Below, one piece after another: positions 35,460 through 46,723 of a stretch of DNA of 64,000 nucleotides; position 1 is the first letter of the stretch, and the number at the start of each line of letters is the position of its first letter. The stretch lies in assembly GCA_019925795.1 (NCBI GenBank), contig CM034315.1, forward strand, positions 744,001 to 808,000, read 5' to 3'. The translations under genes and the position numbers were made by a program. Source of the stretch: Dendrobium chrysotoxum. Its lineage: Eukaryota > Streptophyta > Magnoliopsida > Asparagales > Orchidaceae. The notes under the pieces were generated by a model. That model was not told the DNA's origin, searched no databases, and was given only the letters and a program-made list of their open reading frames with translations.

Positions 35460-37160
35460 TGTTATGATTTGTGCAAATCTGTTCGTTCAAGTGAATTCTG
35501 ATACAAGTTATTTTTTATGATTATAAAAGCATATTGTTTGTTTTATTCTTCTCCTAATAAATATTGAAGTTTCTTTTTATGTGCACTAACATGTTTTTCA
35601 GGAATTTCAAACTCCAGACTGCTGAAGACTTTAAGTTCATTTGTTTGTGAGTAGTCAGTATTTTTTTCTTGAGTCTGAGAGAGTGAGATTGTAAGTTGGA
35701 TAACTATGCACACACACAATGGGGGAGTGGAAAACTTAATTTTTAAAATTGATCGTACAGTACGAAATCTGATCATACGGGACGATCTATATTTGTCTGT
35801 CCTTCACAACGAACCTGCCTACCTGGAAATTTTACTAAGTCTAGTTCATACAATACGAAATGGACTTCATACATAAGGATTTCAGGGACGAACTGCTCTG
35901 AATGGTTCGTACGATAGTTCGTACAGGACGAACAGCTGGTACGAATGACTCTGAGTTGATTTTCTTAAGATTCATACTGGATCGTATGGGACGAATTGTT
36001 CAATTTTTGAACTATTCGTACAGTACGAAATAGAGTTCATACATGAGATTTTGACGTACGAACAGCTCTGAATTAAGTTCGTACTGGATCATACGGGATG
36101 AATCGTTTATTTTTTAAACTATTCATACAGTATGAAATAGAGTTCGTACAGGAGATTTTGAGGTACGAACGGTTCTGAATTAGGTTCGTACGGGATCATA
36201 CGGGACGAATCGTTCATTTTTTAAACTATTCGTACAGTAAGAAATAGAGTTCATACAAGAGATTTTGAGGTACGAATGGCTCTGAATTAGGTTCATACTG
36301 GATCGTACGGGATGAATCGTTCATTTTTTGAACTATTCGTACAGTACGATGTGCGATCGTACGGGATGATCGGCACACGTGAAACTTGAAATAGTCAATT
36401 TTTAGATGATTTTTCTTGTCCTAAGTACTTAAGGGTCTTAAAACTGACTTGAAGAAAGATCCTTCTGTGAACAGTTTCTTGAGAGTGATTGGGAGAGTGT
36501 TTGAGAGAAAGTGTTGTGAGATTTTTGAAGAGAAAATTGTGAGAGGATTCACAAGGTTATCCAATAGTGAGGATCTCAATATTTGTACTTCAAGCATCTT
36601 CCTAATCTCCTTGGAGGCTCTTACAAGAGAATTGTTCGAGAGGTTTCTGATTCTCTGGCATCACTTGGAGGGTAAAAAAGGATGATTGGTTCTCTGCCGA
36701 CACCAAGAGGGTGTGAAAGGACGAGTTGGTTCTCTGCCTTCACCAGGAGGGTGAAAAAGGACGTCGGTTCTCTGCCACACCGGGATTTTATGGAAGAGAG
36801 TTTGTAAAGGCTTCTCCGCCTTGCTGTGGGGGCTAAAGGAGAGTCACTTTGATATAGTGCAATACCTAGAGAAGGAGTCTCTATGGAGTGGATGTAGGTC
36901 GTGTTTGACTGAACCACTATAAAATCTAGTGTTTTCTATTCTATTTTCTACTTACTGCATTTTCTTACTGCACTGCATTTTATCTTTATGTGGTTGAAAA
37001 GCATCATAGATTAACTCTGTTCCTACAGTACAAATTGTGATTGTACAGTACGATTTGCTTTGTATTGTGATAAATTTTTTTCCAAAATTTTAAGAGAATT
37101 TTAAAAGTACCAATTCACCCCCTCTTGGTTAGCCTAGGGACGTAATTAATAGATCTAACA
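35460..37160 (+). mobile_element. Solo LTR nested in the 5' LTR, SIRE/Maximus-like
   Basis: A 1.7-kb block absent from the sister LTR. It has mirror ends TGTTA (35460) and TAACA (ending 37160). Its last part (AATTCACCCCCTCTTGG, about 37114) is typical of the right end of SIRE-type Ty1/copia LTRs. The direct repeat AACTT occurs at both junctions (35456-35460 and 37160-37164) but overlaps the ends by one base, so the exact border is uncertain. The frame at 36449-36685 has no known domain. Confidence 0.65.
36006..36350 (+). repeat. About 115-bp tandem repeat with CGTAC palindromes, about three units
   Basis: Each unit has AACTATTCGTACAGTACGAA, GAGTTCATACAGGAGATTTT and CGGGACGAATCGTTC-like parts. 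Starts are near 36009, 36116, 36226 and 36341 (last partial). TCGTACAGTACGA is itself palindromic. Related words are scattered from 35750 on. Confidence 0.8.
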
Positions 37161-37893
37161 ACTTATTCGCTCTTTCATAACTAAGGTCCTCCCGACCTCT
37201 GTCATCAGACTACAGTCTTTCTAACCTCCAACGCCAGTCAACTACGGCCCTTCTGACCTCTGTTGTCCAACCAACTAAGGTCCTCTTGACCTCTGCCATC
37301 AGACTGCGGTCTTTCTGACCTCAAACGTCTGTCAACTAAGGTCCTTCCAACCTCTGTTGCCCGACCAATTAAGTTCCACCCGACCTCTGTCATCAGACTA
37401 CGGTCTTTCTGACCTCTAATGTCTGTCGACTATAGTCCTTCCGACCTCCGTCGCCCGACCACTAAGGTTCTCCCGACCTCTGTCATCAGACTACGGTCTT
37501 TCTAACCTCCAATGCCTGTCGACTACGATCTTTTCGACCGTTGTTGTCTATCGACTATGATCCTACCGACCAAACAAACATGTATATGCTGATTATTATA
37601 ATTCTCACAATATAATATGCTCTATATGATGTATATTTGTGACATCAAGCCAAGGCCTTCTCCTAAGGAAGGGCCTCCTTTGTAATCGACCACAGATAAT
37701 ATTGGATTCATTTAAAATTGGCCAGGCCTCGTAGTTTTTCCCCTTTTCAAGAGTTTCCACGTAAAAACTCTAGTGTCGCGAATAAATGTAACACTCACTC
37801 TCTTATCTGATTGCGTGTTGGATCTTCATACAATGCTAAGACACTAAGCTTTATATTTCTCCACCATCATGCATACTATAGGACACAACATTT

Positions 37894-37911
37894 TGGCGCT
37901 GTCTATAGGAA
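37894..37911 (+). promoter_or_regulatory. Primer-binding site, Tat-style
   Basis: TGGCGCTGTCTATAGGAA begins three bases after the 5' LTR. It resembles the TGGCGCCGTCTGTGGGAA type found after LTRs of plant Tat-branch Ty3 elements, with some mismatches. Confidence 0.65.
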
Positions 37912-38295
37912 CGTGGTTCTCGACTGGGGGGCAATTTTTGCTCTAACCTCAAAAGGTCATTCATGTCAACTTTCTTACATCAGCTATCGCTGCGTTAATT
38001 TTATGGGAATCAGATGCGGACTAGGGGCAAACTTGACACCAAGAAGATTCCTCCAATGCTTTCAATATCAAGATGATATTTCAAAAAACTTTCAGCAAAT
38101 GTAAGGATGCTTTCAATAAATTTTAAGCATTATACAGTCCCTTGCTGGACTTCTACTCCTTAGGTAAGGTCTTAATCTCGACCTCAAAAAGAAAGTAACG
38201 GTCTAAAGATAGACCAGTCTTCACCTTTGATTTGGGATACACGCGGCGTTCGCCCCTCCCAATCAAGGCAAAATTGATCCCAGGGAGATTCGATT

Positions 38296-38755
38296 CGACC
38301 TCTTCCACACAAGTTAACGTCATCGAGCAGTACTTTGACATACAACCTCGAATATGTTATACATCATTGGTGGATTCTCTCGACCTCTTCCACACAGGTT
38401 AACATCATCGAGCAAAGGCTCTGACATACAACATCAGATAGGTCATACATCCTTGGTGGATTCTCTCGACCTCTTTCATATAGGTTAACATCATCGAGCA
38501 AAGGCTTTGACATATAATCTCAGATAAGTCATACATCCTTGGTGAATTCTCTCAACCCCTTCGATATAGATTAATGTCATCGAGCAAAAGGCTCTGACAT
38601 ACAACCTAGAATATGTCATACATCCTTGGTGGATTCTCTCGACATCTTTCATAAAAGTTAACATCATCGAGCAAAGGTTCTGACATACAATCTCGGATAG
38701 GTCATACATCCTTGGTAGATCCTCTCAAACTCTTTCATATAAGTTAATGTCGCCA
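38296..38755 (+). repeat. 86-bp tandem repeat, about 5.5 units
   Basis: Units begin with CGACCTCTTCCACACAGGTT-like sequence and continue CATCATCGAGCAAAGG, TGACATACAA and GTCATACATCCTTGGTGG. Starts are at 38296, 38381, 38467, 38553, 38640 and 38726, a steady 85-87-base spacing. Confidence 0.9.
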
Positions 38756-39740
38756 GACTTCTACCCATCGCCAGACTTCTACCTATCATCGGACTTTCAT
38801 CGGGCTTCTTTCCAAAGCTGAATTTTCCCCAATCGTCGGACTTCTGTCCGTCGCCAAATTTTTGTCAGACTTTTTCCAGACGTTGAATTTTCCCCCGTGG
38901 CAGGACTTTCGTCGGACTTCTATCCGACTTCAAATTTTCACCCATCGTCAAACTTCTGCCCATCATCGGACTTTCGTTGGACTTCTACCCGAAGTTGAAT
39001 TTCTACCCGTCGTAAAAATTCTACCCGTCGTCAGACTTTCATTGGATTTCTACTCGACGTCGAATTTCTACCCGTCGCCGGACTTCTGCCCGTCGTCAGA
39101 CTTTCGTCGGGTTTCTACCCGACGCTGAATTTTTACTAGTCGCCAGACTTTTTCCCATCGTCGGACTTTCGTTGGATTTCTACCCGTCGTCGGACTTCTG
39201 CCTGTCGTCAGACTTTCCTCGGACTTCTATCCGACATCGAATTTCTATCCATTACCAAACTTCTTTCCGTCGGCGGACTTTCATTGGATTTCTACCCGAC
39301 GTTAAATTTTTACCCGTCGCCGGACTTCTGCCTGTTGTCGGACTTTCGTCAGATTTCTACCGACACTGAATTTCTACCCGTCGTCGAACTTCTGCCCGTC
39401 GTCGAACTTTCGTTACATTTCTACCCGACGTTGAATTTCTATCAGTCGTCGGATTTCTGCCCGTCGTTGGACTTTTGTCGTATTTCTACCAGACATCGAA
39501 TTTCTACCAGTCGCCAGAATTATGCCCGTCGTCGGACTTTTACACGACATCGAATTTGCACCCGTCGTCGGACTTCTGCCCATCGTCGGATTTTCGTCGA
39601 ACTTCTACCCGACGTGAATTTCTACCGAACGTCAAATTTCTTCCCGTCGCCGGACTCCCGCCCATCACTAGACTTTCATCGGACTTCTACCTAATGTCAA
39701 ACTTCTGTCTATCTCCGGACTTACGTCCGTCACCATACTT
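38756..39740 (+). repeat. About 1-kb minisatellite of CGTCGGACTTCTGCC words
   Basis: Roughly 20-base words (CCCGTCGTCGGACTTCTG, TTCGTCGGATTTCTACC, CGACGTTGAATTTCTA) alternate through the interval with a higher-order period of about 120 bases. Long phenylalanine/serine-rich frames result from the array and are not genes. Confidence 0.88.
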
Positions 39741-39767
39741 CCATCTAACCGCAAGATTTCTCGAAGA

Positions 39768-39968
39768 GAGAGGGAGGAGTTTCCTTCTTGTAATGAGGGG
39801 CCCTGGACCTGGATAGGGGATATCGCCTATACAGGGCCAGGAGAATGCCTCAACTGAAAGAGATGAAGAAAGGAAGGAGTTTCTTTCTTGCAATGAGGGG
39901 CCCTGAACCTGGACAGGGGATACTGCCTGTACAGGGCCAGGGGAAGGCCTCAACTGAAAAAGAGGAGG
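39768..39968 (+). repeat. Two-copy module with a foldable GC-rich core
   Basis: Two tandem copies of about 100 bases. Each runs GGAGTTTCCTTCTTG, AATGAGGGGCCCTG, a core CCTGGATAGGGGATATCGCC, then ACAGGGCCAGG, GCCTCAACTGAAA. Within each copy CCTGG(..)AGGGGATA can pair with TAT(..)CAGG. The copies differ in the same few places, some of them on paired arms. Confidence 0.7.
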
Positions 39969-40520
39969 AATAAATGGGTGCCTATAGCACGCCCCACTCA
40001 TGAAATGCTCTGCAGATAAGGGAGGGATATCCTTAAAGAAAATATTGTATTCAGGAATTAACTTTATATTTGATTAAAGTTAAGGTGACGGTATCAGAGT
40101 AAACATTTTGGGCAAAACTTTAATCAAATGATTAAAGTATATCTCTTTGATCATCTTCACAACAAATAAAGAGCTAACTCTAACCCTCATATAAAAAGTT
40201 CATTTAATATTTTATTTGAGGAATTAGCTTTATAAATAAAATATTTTGATGTAAAATTAATTGGAAAATTTTGTTTAAGGTTGTTTAACCTCAAATAGAA
40301 GATTTGAGGTTATTTGTCAAATCATTTCTCTATCGTAGTAAGCAACCTTAAATCCTCAAAATTAATAAATTTGAGGATATTTTATTTTTAGGCCAATTGG
40401 GACCTCTGCATCCAAAATTTGGTTATTCTGAAGTTATAAGTCTCGGAAAAAATTCTCCAAAAGTGGTAATGCATATTTTCGGACTTCTGTAGCTACAACG
40501 TCCGAAAATAGGATGGCAAC

Positions 40521-42095
40521 TAATATATCATCAAAAAATTATCATAATTGGAGCACAAATCTCGATGCAAATCAAGTTAAAAACTTCTAAAATTAAATTC
40601 GAAGACCATATGAACTCCGATTTCAACAAACTTACAGTCGAATTGAACGTCTCGGAAATACGAACCCAACAACACCAAATTCGACTCAATTCGAGCTCAT
40701 ATGAGTCCAAATCAAAGACCCGAAGCTCATTTGGAAGGTTCAATCCACAATTTGGATTACCAAACAGTTTCCAAATGTGACATGCTTATAATCAAATCGA
40801 GCAACTCGACGAGATGAATCCAACGAGCCCAAGATCACTAAATTATGATATCACTAAGACATTCAAATGTCCAGCAAACGATCCATGATCAAGGGATTCA
40901 ACATCGGCTGTCCATTCAAATCACTCCCTAATTACCCTTGATCTTCCTCCTATTTACAGGCCATGCAACTCTAGAAAATCTATAAATAGACCCCTCCTTT
41001 CTCATAAGCCAAATGAAGAAAAGAGAGAGATCGGAGATCGCTCTTGCCTCCTTGCCCCTCCTCGACCACAGCCGGAGTTCTGCCAGACCACCACCTGAGG
41101 CTCGGACTTCTGCCGGACCACCACCTGAGGTTTGGAGTTCTACCGGACCACTACCTGAGGCCCGAAGTTCCGCTAGACTACTACCTAAGGCTCGGAGTTC
41201 CGCCGGACCACTACCTGAGGCCCTTAGTTCCGCCAAACCACCACCTGACGCCAAAGTTCCGTCAGACCACTACCTGACGCCTGGAGTTCTGCCTGACCAC
41301 TGAATAACTCCCGGACTTCCGCCAGACCACCGCCTTATGACTACGGTCTTTCTGACCCCTGTCGACTACGGTCCTTCCGACCTCCGTCACTTGGCCAATT
41401 AAGGCCCTCCGGATCTCTATCATCAGACTGCGGTCTTTCTGGCCTCCAACGCCAATCGACTACGGTCCTTCCGACCTCCTTCGCCCGACCAACTAAGGTC
41501 CTCCCAACCTCTGTCATCAAACTACGGTCTTTCTGACCTCCAACGCTTGTCGACTATGATCCTTCCAACCTCCGTCGCCCTACCAACTAAGGTCTTCCCG
41601 ACCTCTGTCATCAAACTACGGTCTTTCTATCGACTATGGTCCTTCCGACCTCCATCGCCTGACCTATTAAGGTCCTCCCAACCTCTGTCATCATACTACA
41701 GTCTTTCTAACCTCCAACGTCTGTCGACTATGATCTTTCCGACCTCCGTCGTCTATCAACTATGGTCCTACTGACCAAAAAAATATGTCTATGTGGATTA
41801 TTATAATTCCCACCATATAATACGCTCTATATGATGTATATTTGTGACATCAAGCCAAGGCCTTCTCCTAAGGAAGGGCCTCCTTTTTAATAGACCGCAG
41901 ATAATAGTGGATTCATTTAAATTGGCCTAGACCCCATGGTTTTTGCCCTTTTTAGGGGTTTCAACGTAAAAACTCTGGTGTCTCGAATGAATGAAACACC
42001 CACTCTCTTATCTGGTTGCGTGCTAGATCTTCATACAATGCTTAGATGTTAAGCTTTATATTTCTCTACCGCCGCGAATACTCCAGGACGCAACA
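40521..42095 (+). repeat. 3' LTR, 1575 bp
   Basis: Starts TAATATATCATC and ends GGACGCAACA. It matches the 5' LTR in the leader segment, TATA box, both tandem arrays and the closing part (CATCAAGCCAAGGCCTTCTC, about 41850). It lacks the nested 1.7-kb insertion and so shows the original LTR organisation. Confidence 0.85.
40981..40988 (+). promoter_or_regulatory. TATA box of the 3' LTR
   Basis: TATAAATA in TATAAATAGACCCC, same placement as in the other LTR copies. Confidence 0.65.
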
Positions 42096-42100
42096 AAGAT

Positions 42101-44033
42101 ATTTTGTATAATTAAAAATTTAGACAAACACAATGTTTCTTAACCCTAATCACATATTTCCGAAATGAATTTATTGAATCATACTCTTTTTAAAAACATA
42201 TTATAACAAAAAAGAGTTATTATTAAAAATATTTAATAGAATAATTCTCTTGAATTAATAAGAATAATGCATCTACCTCTTGTTCTCATTGAGCCTTTTC
42301 AACGACAATTTATTAAAAAAATTATACAAAACTTATTTAAAAATGATAGATATCTTGTTATTTCTAGAAAACAAAGATTATATAATAGTGAGATATAAGT
42401 TCTTCTGAAAATTCTAATGAAATGATGAGCTTTTATTTAATCTATTAGAGATCATCTGAGCGACTTTCTCTTATTTTCTAATACCACTCAATATACATGA
42501 AACTTGATTTTTAATCGAAGAATATAAGTTCAAGTTGATCAAATATTGCATCAGGTTAATCAAATAATGCATCACTCCTATCTCTCTCACCTTCTCTCAT
42601 TCACACATTAGAGTAAGTCTCTCTCAAAAGCTATCTCACAACTCTCTTGATTTCTCCCCAGAAAGGGAAGCACCGAAGCAGAACTTCAAAGTGTTCTTCA
42701 AAGCCCATCATCATCAGCCTCGCGACCTAAAACCTAACTACTGAGATTTTGAGGTTATTAGAAGGTATGTTTTTGATTATTTATTAACAATATGCAATCA
42801 TAGAAGAACTTACGCTTTTTGATAAAAAAACATGGAAGATATATTTCATGTTCTTAATAAATTTTTATCTTGATAATATGTAGATCGTTGTGATGGAGTT
42901 ACACTTGCAACGCACACGATGTTTCCTAATATAGTAGCGTTCAATTACTTTCCACATTTGTGTCTGATGATTTCTTGTATGATGTTTGATGTTATTTGGA
43001 ATGGCAATAATAGAAGATCTGATAAAGTGTGCTCGAAATAAAATAGCTCTAAATTTACTCTAGCCGTTTGATTTAGAATGTCTCATGCCTTCAAACTCAT
43101 TCACTAACTTAAACATTAGGGTATCTTTTCCTGAAAAACTATTCATCCGAGTATGCTCTTCCTGCACAGGAAACAAGCACAACAACAACAACAACATCAT
43201 CATCATCATCTTTATCCAATTGCGTGGGCTCAACTACATTAAATTTAATAACAAAATATCATTTCTAATATTTTCTAGCCTTTAGGTCTACCTCTATCTT
43301 TCTTAACGTATGTGCATGATTATTCGACAAATTTTATACTGACTATCGACTACGAAACACAACTCTCCACTTTTCTTATCCAGTGTTTGAGACCTTGCAA
43401 CCACAGTGTCAATAAACGAGCGAGCAAACTTTAAAAAAAAATATTGACTTCCCCAAAAACTTCAAAAATACATTTCTGATTTCATGGTATTTCCATACAA
43501 TGAAACCATATAAGACAAATAAGAAATGTGACAAATGATGAACCTTTTTTGCACCATGCCAACAACTGTCCAAATTATTCGTGGTACAAACGAAACTAGC
43601 AAGAATCCAAATTATAATCTTTACAAACCTTCGAAAAGAAAGAAGGAAATGAATTTAGGAAGTTCTATGCCAAACTAAACAGCCAAAAAGGAAAGAAAAT
43701 AAAATCATATTTTGTTTATCTAACTGCACCATCTTAACTCTTCTAATCAGAACTTGTAGGCAGCTGAAATCTTTTAATAAGACCTATTTGTTTTAATGAT
43801 TTATGTACAACTGTGATGAGCCAGTAAGAATAACAGAAATTTCTACTTCTATAAAGGGTAATAGTACTAGGTCATAAACTAAATTTCTTTCATCTAATCT
43901 GAATGAAGACCCTAAAATTTTGAGCAATCATCACTGTAATCCTTAAAAAATTTCCTACATGACATGATGACACATCAAAATCTCCAAAATAGGGTCAGTG
44001 TTTGCAGCATCTTCATGACTAAAAGTTCCAATT
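42101..44033 (+). other. Intergenic, no gene; short trinucleotide repeat
   Basis: AT-rich sequence without recognisable coding exons. A CAA/CAT trinucleotide run lies at about 43171-43212. The right end probably contains the 3' UTR of the TMEM128-like gene. Confidence 0.5.
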
Positions 44034-46723
44034 TCAATCAGTCCGAGTTGTAGCAGATTGAGATCGTTGTCTTCCAAACAGCAGATATGTTAATACAACC
44101 ATGGAAGCCATCAATAGTGTAAACTGTAAAAGAGGATATATAAGTAAATTAACAGAAAGTAAGAGTCTTAAAAGTTTATCTGAAATGATGAAAATATTTC
44201 TCTTGAACGAAGGAAAAGATATCTGTATTTTACCAAAAGTGGTATAGTCAACAAGCCCCAAATAGGCCACAAACCATATGATAACCTGCAAAATAACAGA
44301 ATTCAGCATAGATTTCAAATATGTATTCATAACATACAAACATTTGGTACAAAGTTCTTCATGCAGAACGATATGTTGCAGAACATCAACAAGAACTTCA
44401 TAAAAATTAAACTTTCAGATTTTAACCGATGTTATAATTCGTGAAGGAAAAGAAGGTAGATGTAAGGTAGCAAATCTACTTACAAGCAGAATGAGGTAAG
44501 TCCAAGCAAAATCACAAGTGGCGCGATTGCACGTAATGCTTCATTTTTATCATATGGTTTTTTTGAAACCTTTGCCTGAAGAACAGCATACATAATCAGG
44601 CCTAAATCCATAATAATAACAACTAGACCAAGATGAAGAGCCTTCCTGCAAAAATTTAAAAAAAAAAAAGATTAAGAAAATATAAAAAGAGAGAGAAAAT
44701 ATTAATAAAGTAAAGAACACTGGATATTCATATTATTAAAGCATTTGTAGAATTGACTTATTCTGGAAAACAGAGCCCTTCCATTCATATACGACGTCAA
44801 GTTTTGCAACAAATTCTCTTATTCCTTCACTTACCCATCACCACTTTAAATTAAAAATTTCCACGCCACATTCAACAACCACTTATGCTCATCATGCGGC
44901 AATATATAATTCTACAAAAAGATATGGTGCTTCGTATAGTCAAAGAGATCTATATGGAATTGATGCTTCGAATAACTCTTTGGCACTCAAGTTGGGAGAT
45001 AAAGAGCATAAGGATACAGAAAGCCTGCCTGAAGGAGATAAGAAGAAAGGCATAAAAAAATAAAAAGTGAGCATCTCTTCAAGGATCTAAAAGGGTTTTG
45101 TGGAGTCTTACAAAACGAGTTCAGAACTTTGGCAGTCAAGTTGGGAGATAAAGAGCATAAGGATACAGAAAGCCTGCCTCAAGGGGATAACAAGAAACAA
45201 AAAAAAGTGAGCATCTCTTCGAGGATCTAAAAAGGTTTTATGGAGTCTTACAAAACGAGTTCAGAAATCTGTATCTAGTGAAGCATCAGCTTCAGTAACT
45301 AATCGGGGTCTGCATAGAAAAGAATGATTAAAGTTGCATTGTTCATCTCAATAGGAATTAAAGCGATTTTAAGTCCATATACTTGCCATATTCTTCTAGC
45401 ATTATTTATTGCCATTTGAAAAATAGTATTTTGGGACATTTTTATCCAAAATTGGACTTTTCTGCAGCTTCATTCATGTTTTTTCCTGTTTCAGGCGTGC
45501 AGGCTTAGGTGTACTTTTCAAATGTGCATGCTCCATATTTGGTACATAATCAAATGACTCTTCTAAAGTTGCCCATGACCATAGCATTTCTATTTTAAAC
45601 AGTAGTCAATCTAACAATGTCTTGCCTAGTCTCTTGCCTAGTCTCAAGTTTTTTTATTTCAATTTGCTTGGGATCTAAACATACTCCTAAATCTCTGGGG
45701 ACATTTCTCATGCTTTTCCTCTGAATATACCCCAGCAGATCAAACATTTAAACTGAGTTAAAAAAAATTTTAATGCCGCCCCTCGATCCATAAAGATATA
45801 TTTAATGTAAATCCTCTCTATAGAAAGTGCCTGCTCTTTCATTAGTCTAGATATAGAAGATTCAGCAAAAAGTGTTGTAAAAGAGATAATCTGGGCGTGA
45901 GGCCTCCTCCGATTGCGGTTCAGGAGAGGGGTTGATGTAGACAATGCCGCCAAATCATAACTCCATGTCAGCTCTCTAAAAGTGTGATAAACAGACAATA
46001 ATGAAAAAAATACATAATTTCTGCAATTAGAAGGTTCAAAAACAACTAATTGTAGAAAAGATACGAAGCAAGTTGAATACCTTTGTTTCAAAGTCATCCT
46101 GAACCCATAGAGCATGATAGCGAACTCAGTGTCAGAACCACATAAACGGTCAGCACAAAGAAACGCTTCCTTTTACTAGATCATACCACTTCACACATCA
46201 TATTCAGCTAAGAAAAATCCCATTCTCCAACCGTGAGGTAAACAAGATTTTCTATTTATGCACTCACGATGAAATTGAAAAAAATAAATCACAGAATTAT
46301 AACGATAAATTAGATAACAGAACAATCAGATTTATCTATATTCATTAGTCTGGGTCTCTGGGAACATAACAACGTTGGCCTCAAAGAAAACGACCATAAA
46401 GTTTCATATTTTTCAGAAGAAAGATCCATAAATCGAAATAAAAGCACTTCTGAGCCATACCTGTTAATCCTTAAATCCGACCACAAAACGCGCAGGAAAT
46501 TCCGACGGCGATCGCCATAGTAAAATATGAATGTAGCAGAAACCAACCAAATTATATTCTCCAAAACATCAACCCAACTCTGCGTCCGGCGCACCACCAG
46601 CAGTGACGAAGATGACGAGATGGTCAGCCTCGAACAAGCATCGTCTTCAAGATCATCCCCGCTCGACGCATAACCCTGATTGCATCTCTGCCGCACCGTG
46701 CCCACCGGCGTCCCACCTGACAT
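44034..46723 (-). CDS. TMEM128-like four-helix membrane protein, four exons
   Basis: Exons are 46723-46461, 44645-44484, 44285-44234 and 44123-44034. Joins are GT-AG with phases 2, 2 and 0, giving 188 residues. A polar N-terminus (MSGGTPVGTVRQRC...) precedes four hydrophobic segments at about 50-72 (VLENIIWLVSATFIFYYGD), 90-110, 126-150 and 156-177. The C-terminal half (LLSYGLWPIWGLLTIPLLF, then LTYLLFG) matches the TMEM128 family pattern of a Trp-containing loop followed by a last helix. TMEM128 proteins are small endomembrane proteins of unknown function. Exon 3 must be read in the frame set by the splice phases; the longer open frame there is a decoy. I chose ATG 46723, since nothing upstream has an ATG in frame. 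Intron 1 is 1.8 kb. Confidence 0.88.
44982..45268 (+). repeat. Tandem duplication of about 140 bp in intron 1 of the TMEM128-like gene
   Basis: Two copies share CTCAAGTTGGGAGATAAAGA, AGAAAGCCTGCCT, GTGAGCATCTCTTC and GGAGTCTTACAAAACGAG in order, with a short indel in the adenine-rich middle (AAAGGCATAAAAAAATAAAA in the first copy only). Nearly identical, so recent. Confidence 0.88.

Larger units (their letters stand above)
34593..37890 (+). repeat. 5' LTR, enlarged by a nested LTR
   Basis: Without the nested 1.7 kb the LTR would be about 1.6 kb, like its partner. After the TATA box there are two arrays: about 30-40-bp GGACCACCACCTGAGG-type words (35150-35390) and about 95-bp GACCTCTGTCATCAGACTAC-type units (37180-37565). 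Long frames in these arrays are repeat artefacts. Confidence 0.83.
34593..42095 (+). mobile_element. Complete non-autonomous LTR retrotransposon without coding capacity
   Basis: Related LTRs at 34593-37890 and 40521-42095 enclose 2630 bases. The interior starts with a primer-binding site and consists mainly of tandem arrays. I see no gag, protease, RT or integrase motif. Both LTRs begin TAATATATCAT and end CAACA. The flanks AAGGT (34588-34592) and AAGAT (42096-42100) agree at four of five positions, which fits a mutated target duplication. The design is that of a LARD-type element that would need enzymes from another element; the primer-binding-site style points to the Tat branch of Ty3. Confidence 0.83.

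Noticed and set aside
35134..35520. Open frame of 128 codons rich in Pro, Arg and Ser
   Set aside because: It is produced by the GGACCACCACCTGAGG tandem words of the LTR, and similar frames appear in the sister LTR at 41013.
38296..39740. CRISPR-like spacing of repeats
   Set aside because: Units are contiguous tandem repeats with no unique spacers, in a plant nuclear retroelement.
38862..39816. Several long Phe/Ser/Pro-rich frames
   Set aside because: All are read from one minisatellite in shifting frames, with no start context or domain.
43171..43212. CAA/CAT codon run as a possible polyglutamine/histidine coding exon
   Set aside because: A simple microsatellite with no splice sites or coding context around it.
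44231..44339. Open frame through exon 3 of the TMEM128-like gene reading VIIWFVAYLGLVDYTTF
   Set aside because: Its frame does not agree with the splice phases on either side. The alternative frame joins cleanly and matches the family.
45708..46115. 135-codon minus-strand frame
   Set aside because: It lies wholly within intron 1 of the TMEM128-like gene, starts at a non-conserved site and has no domain.
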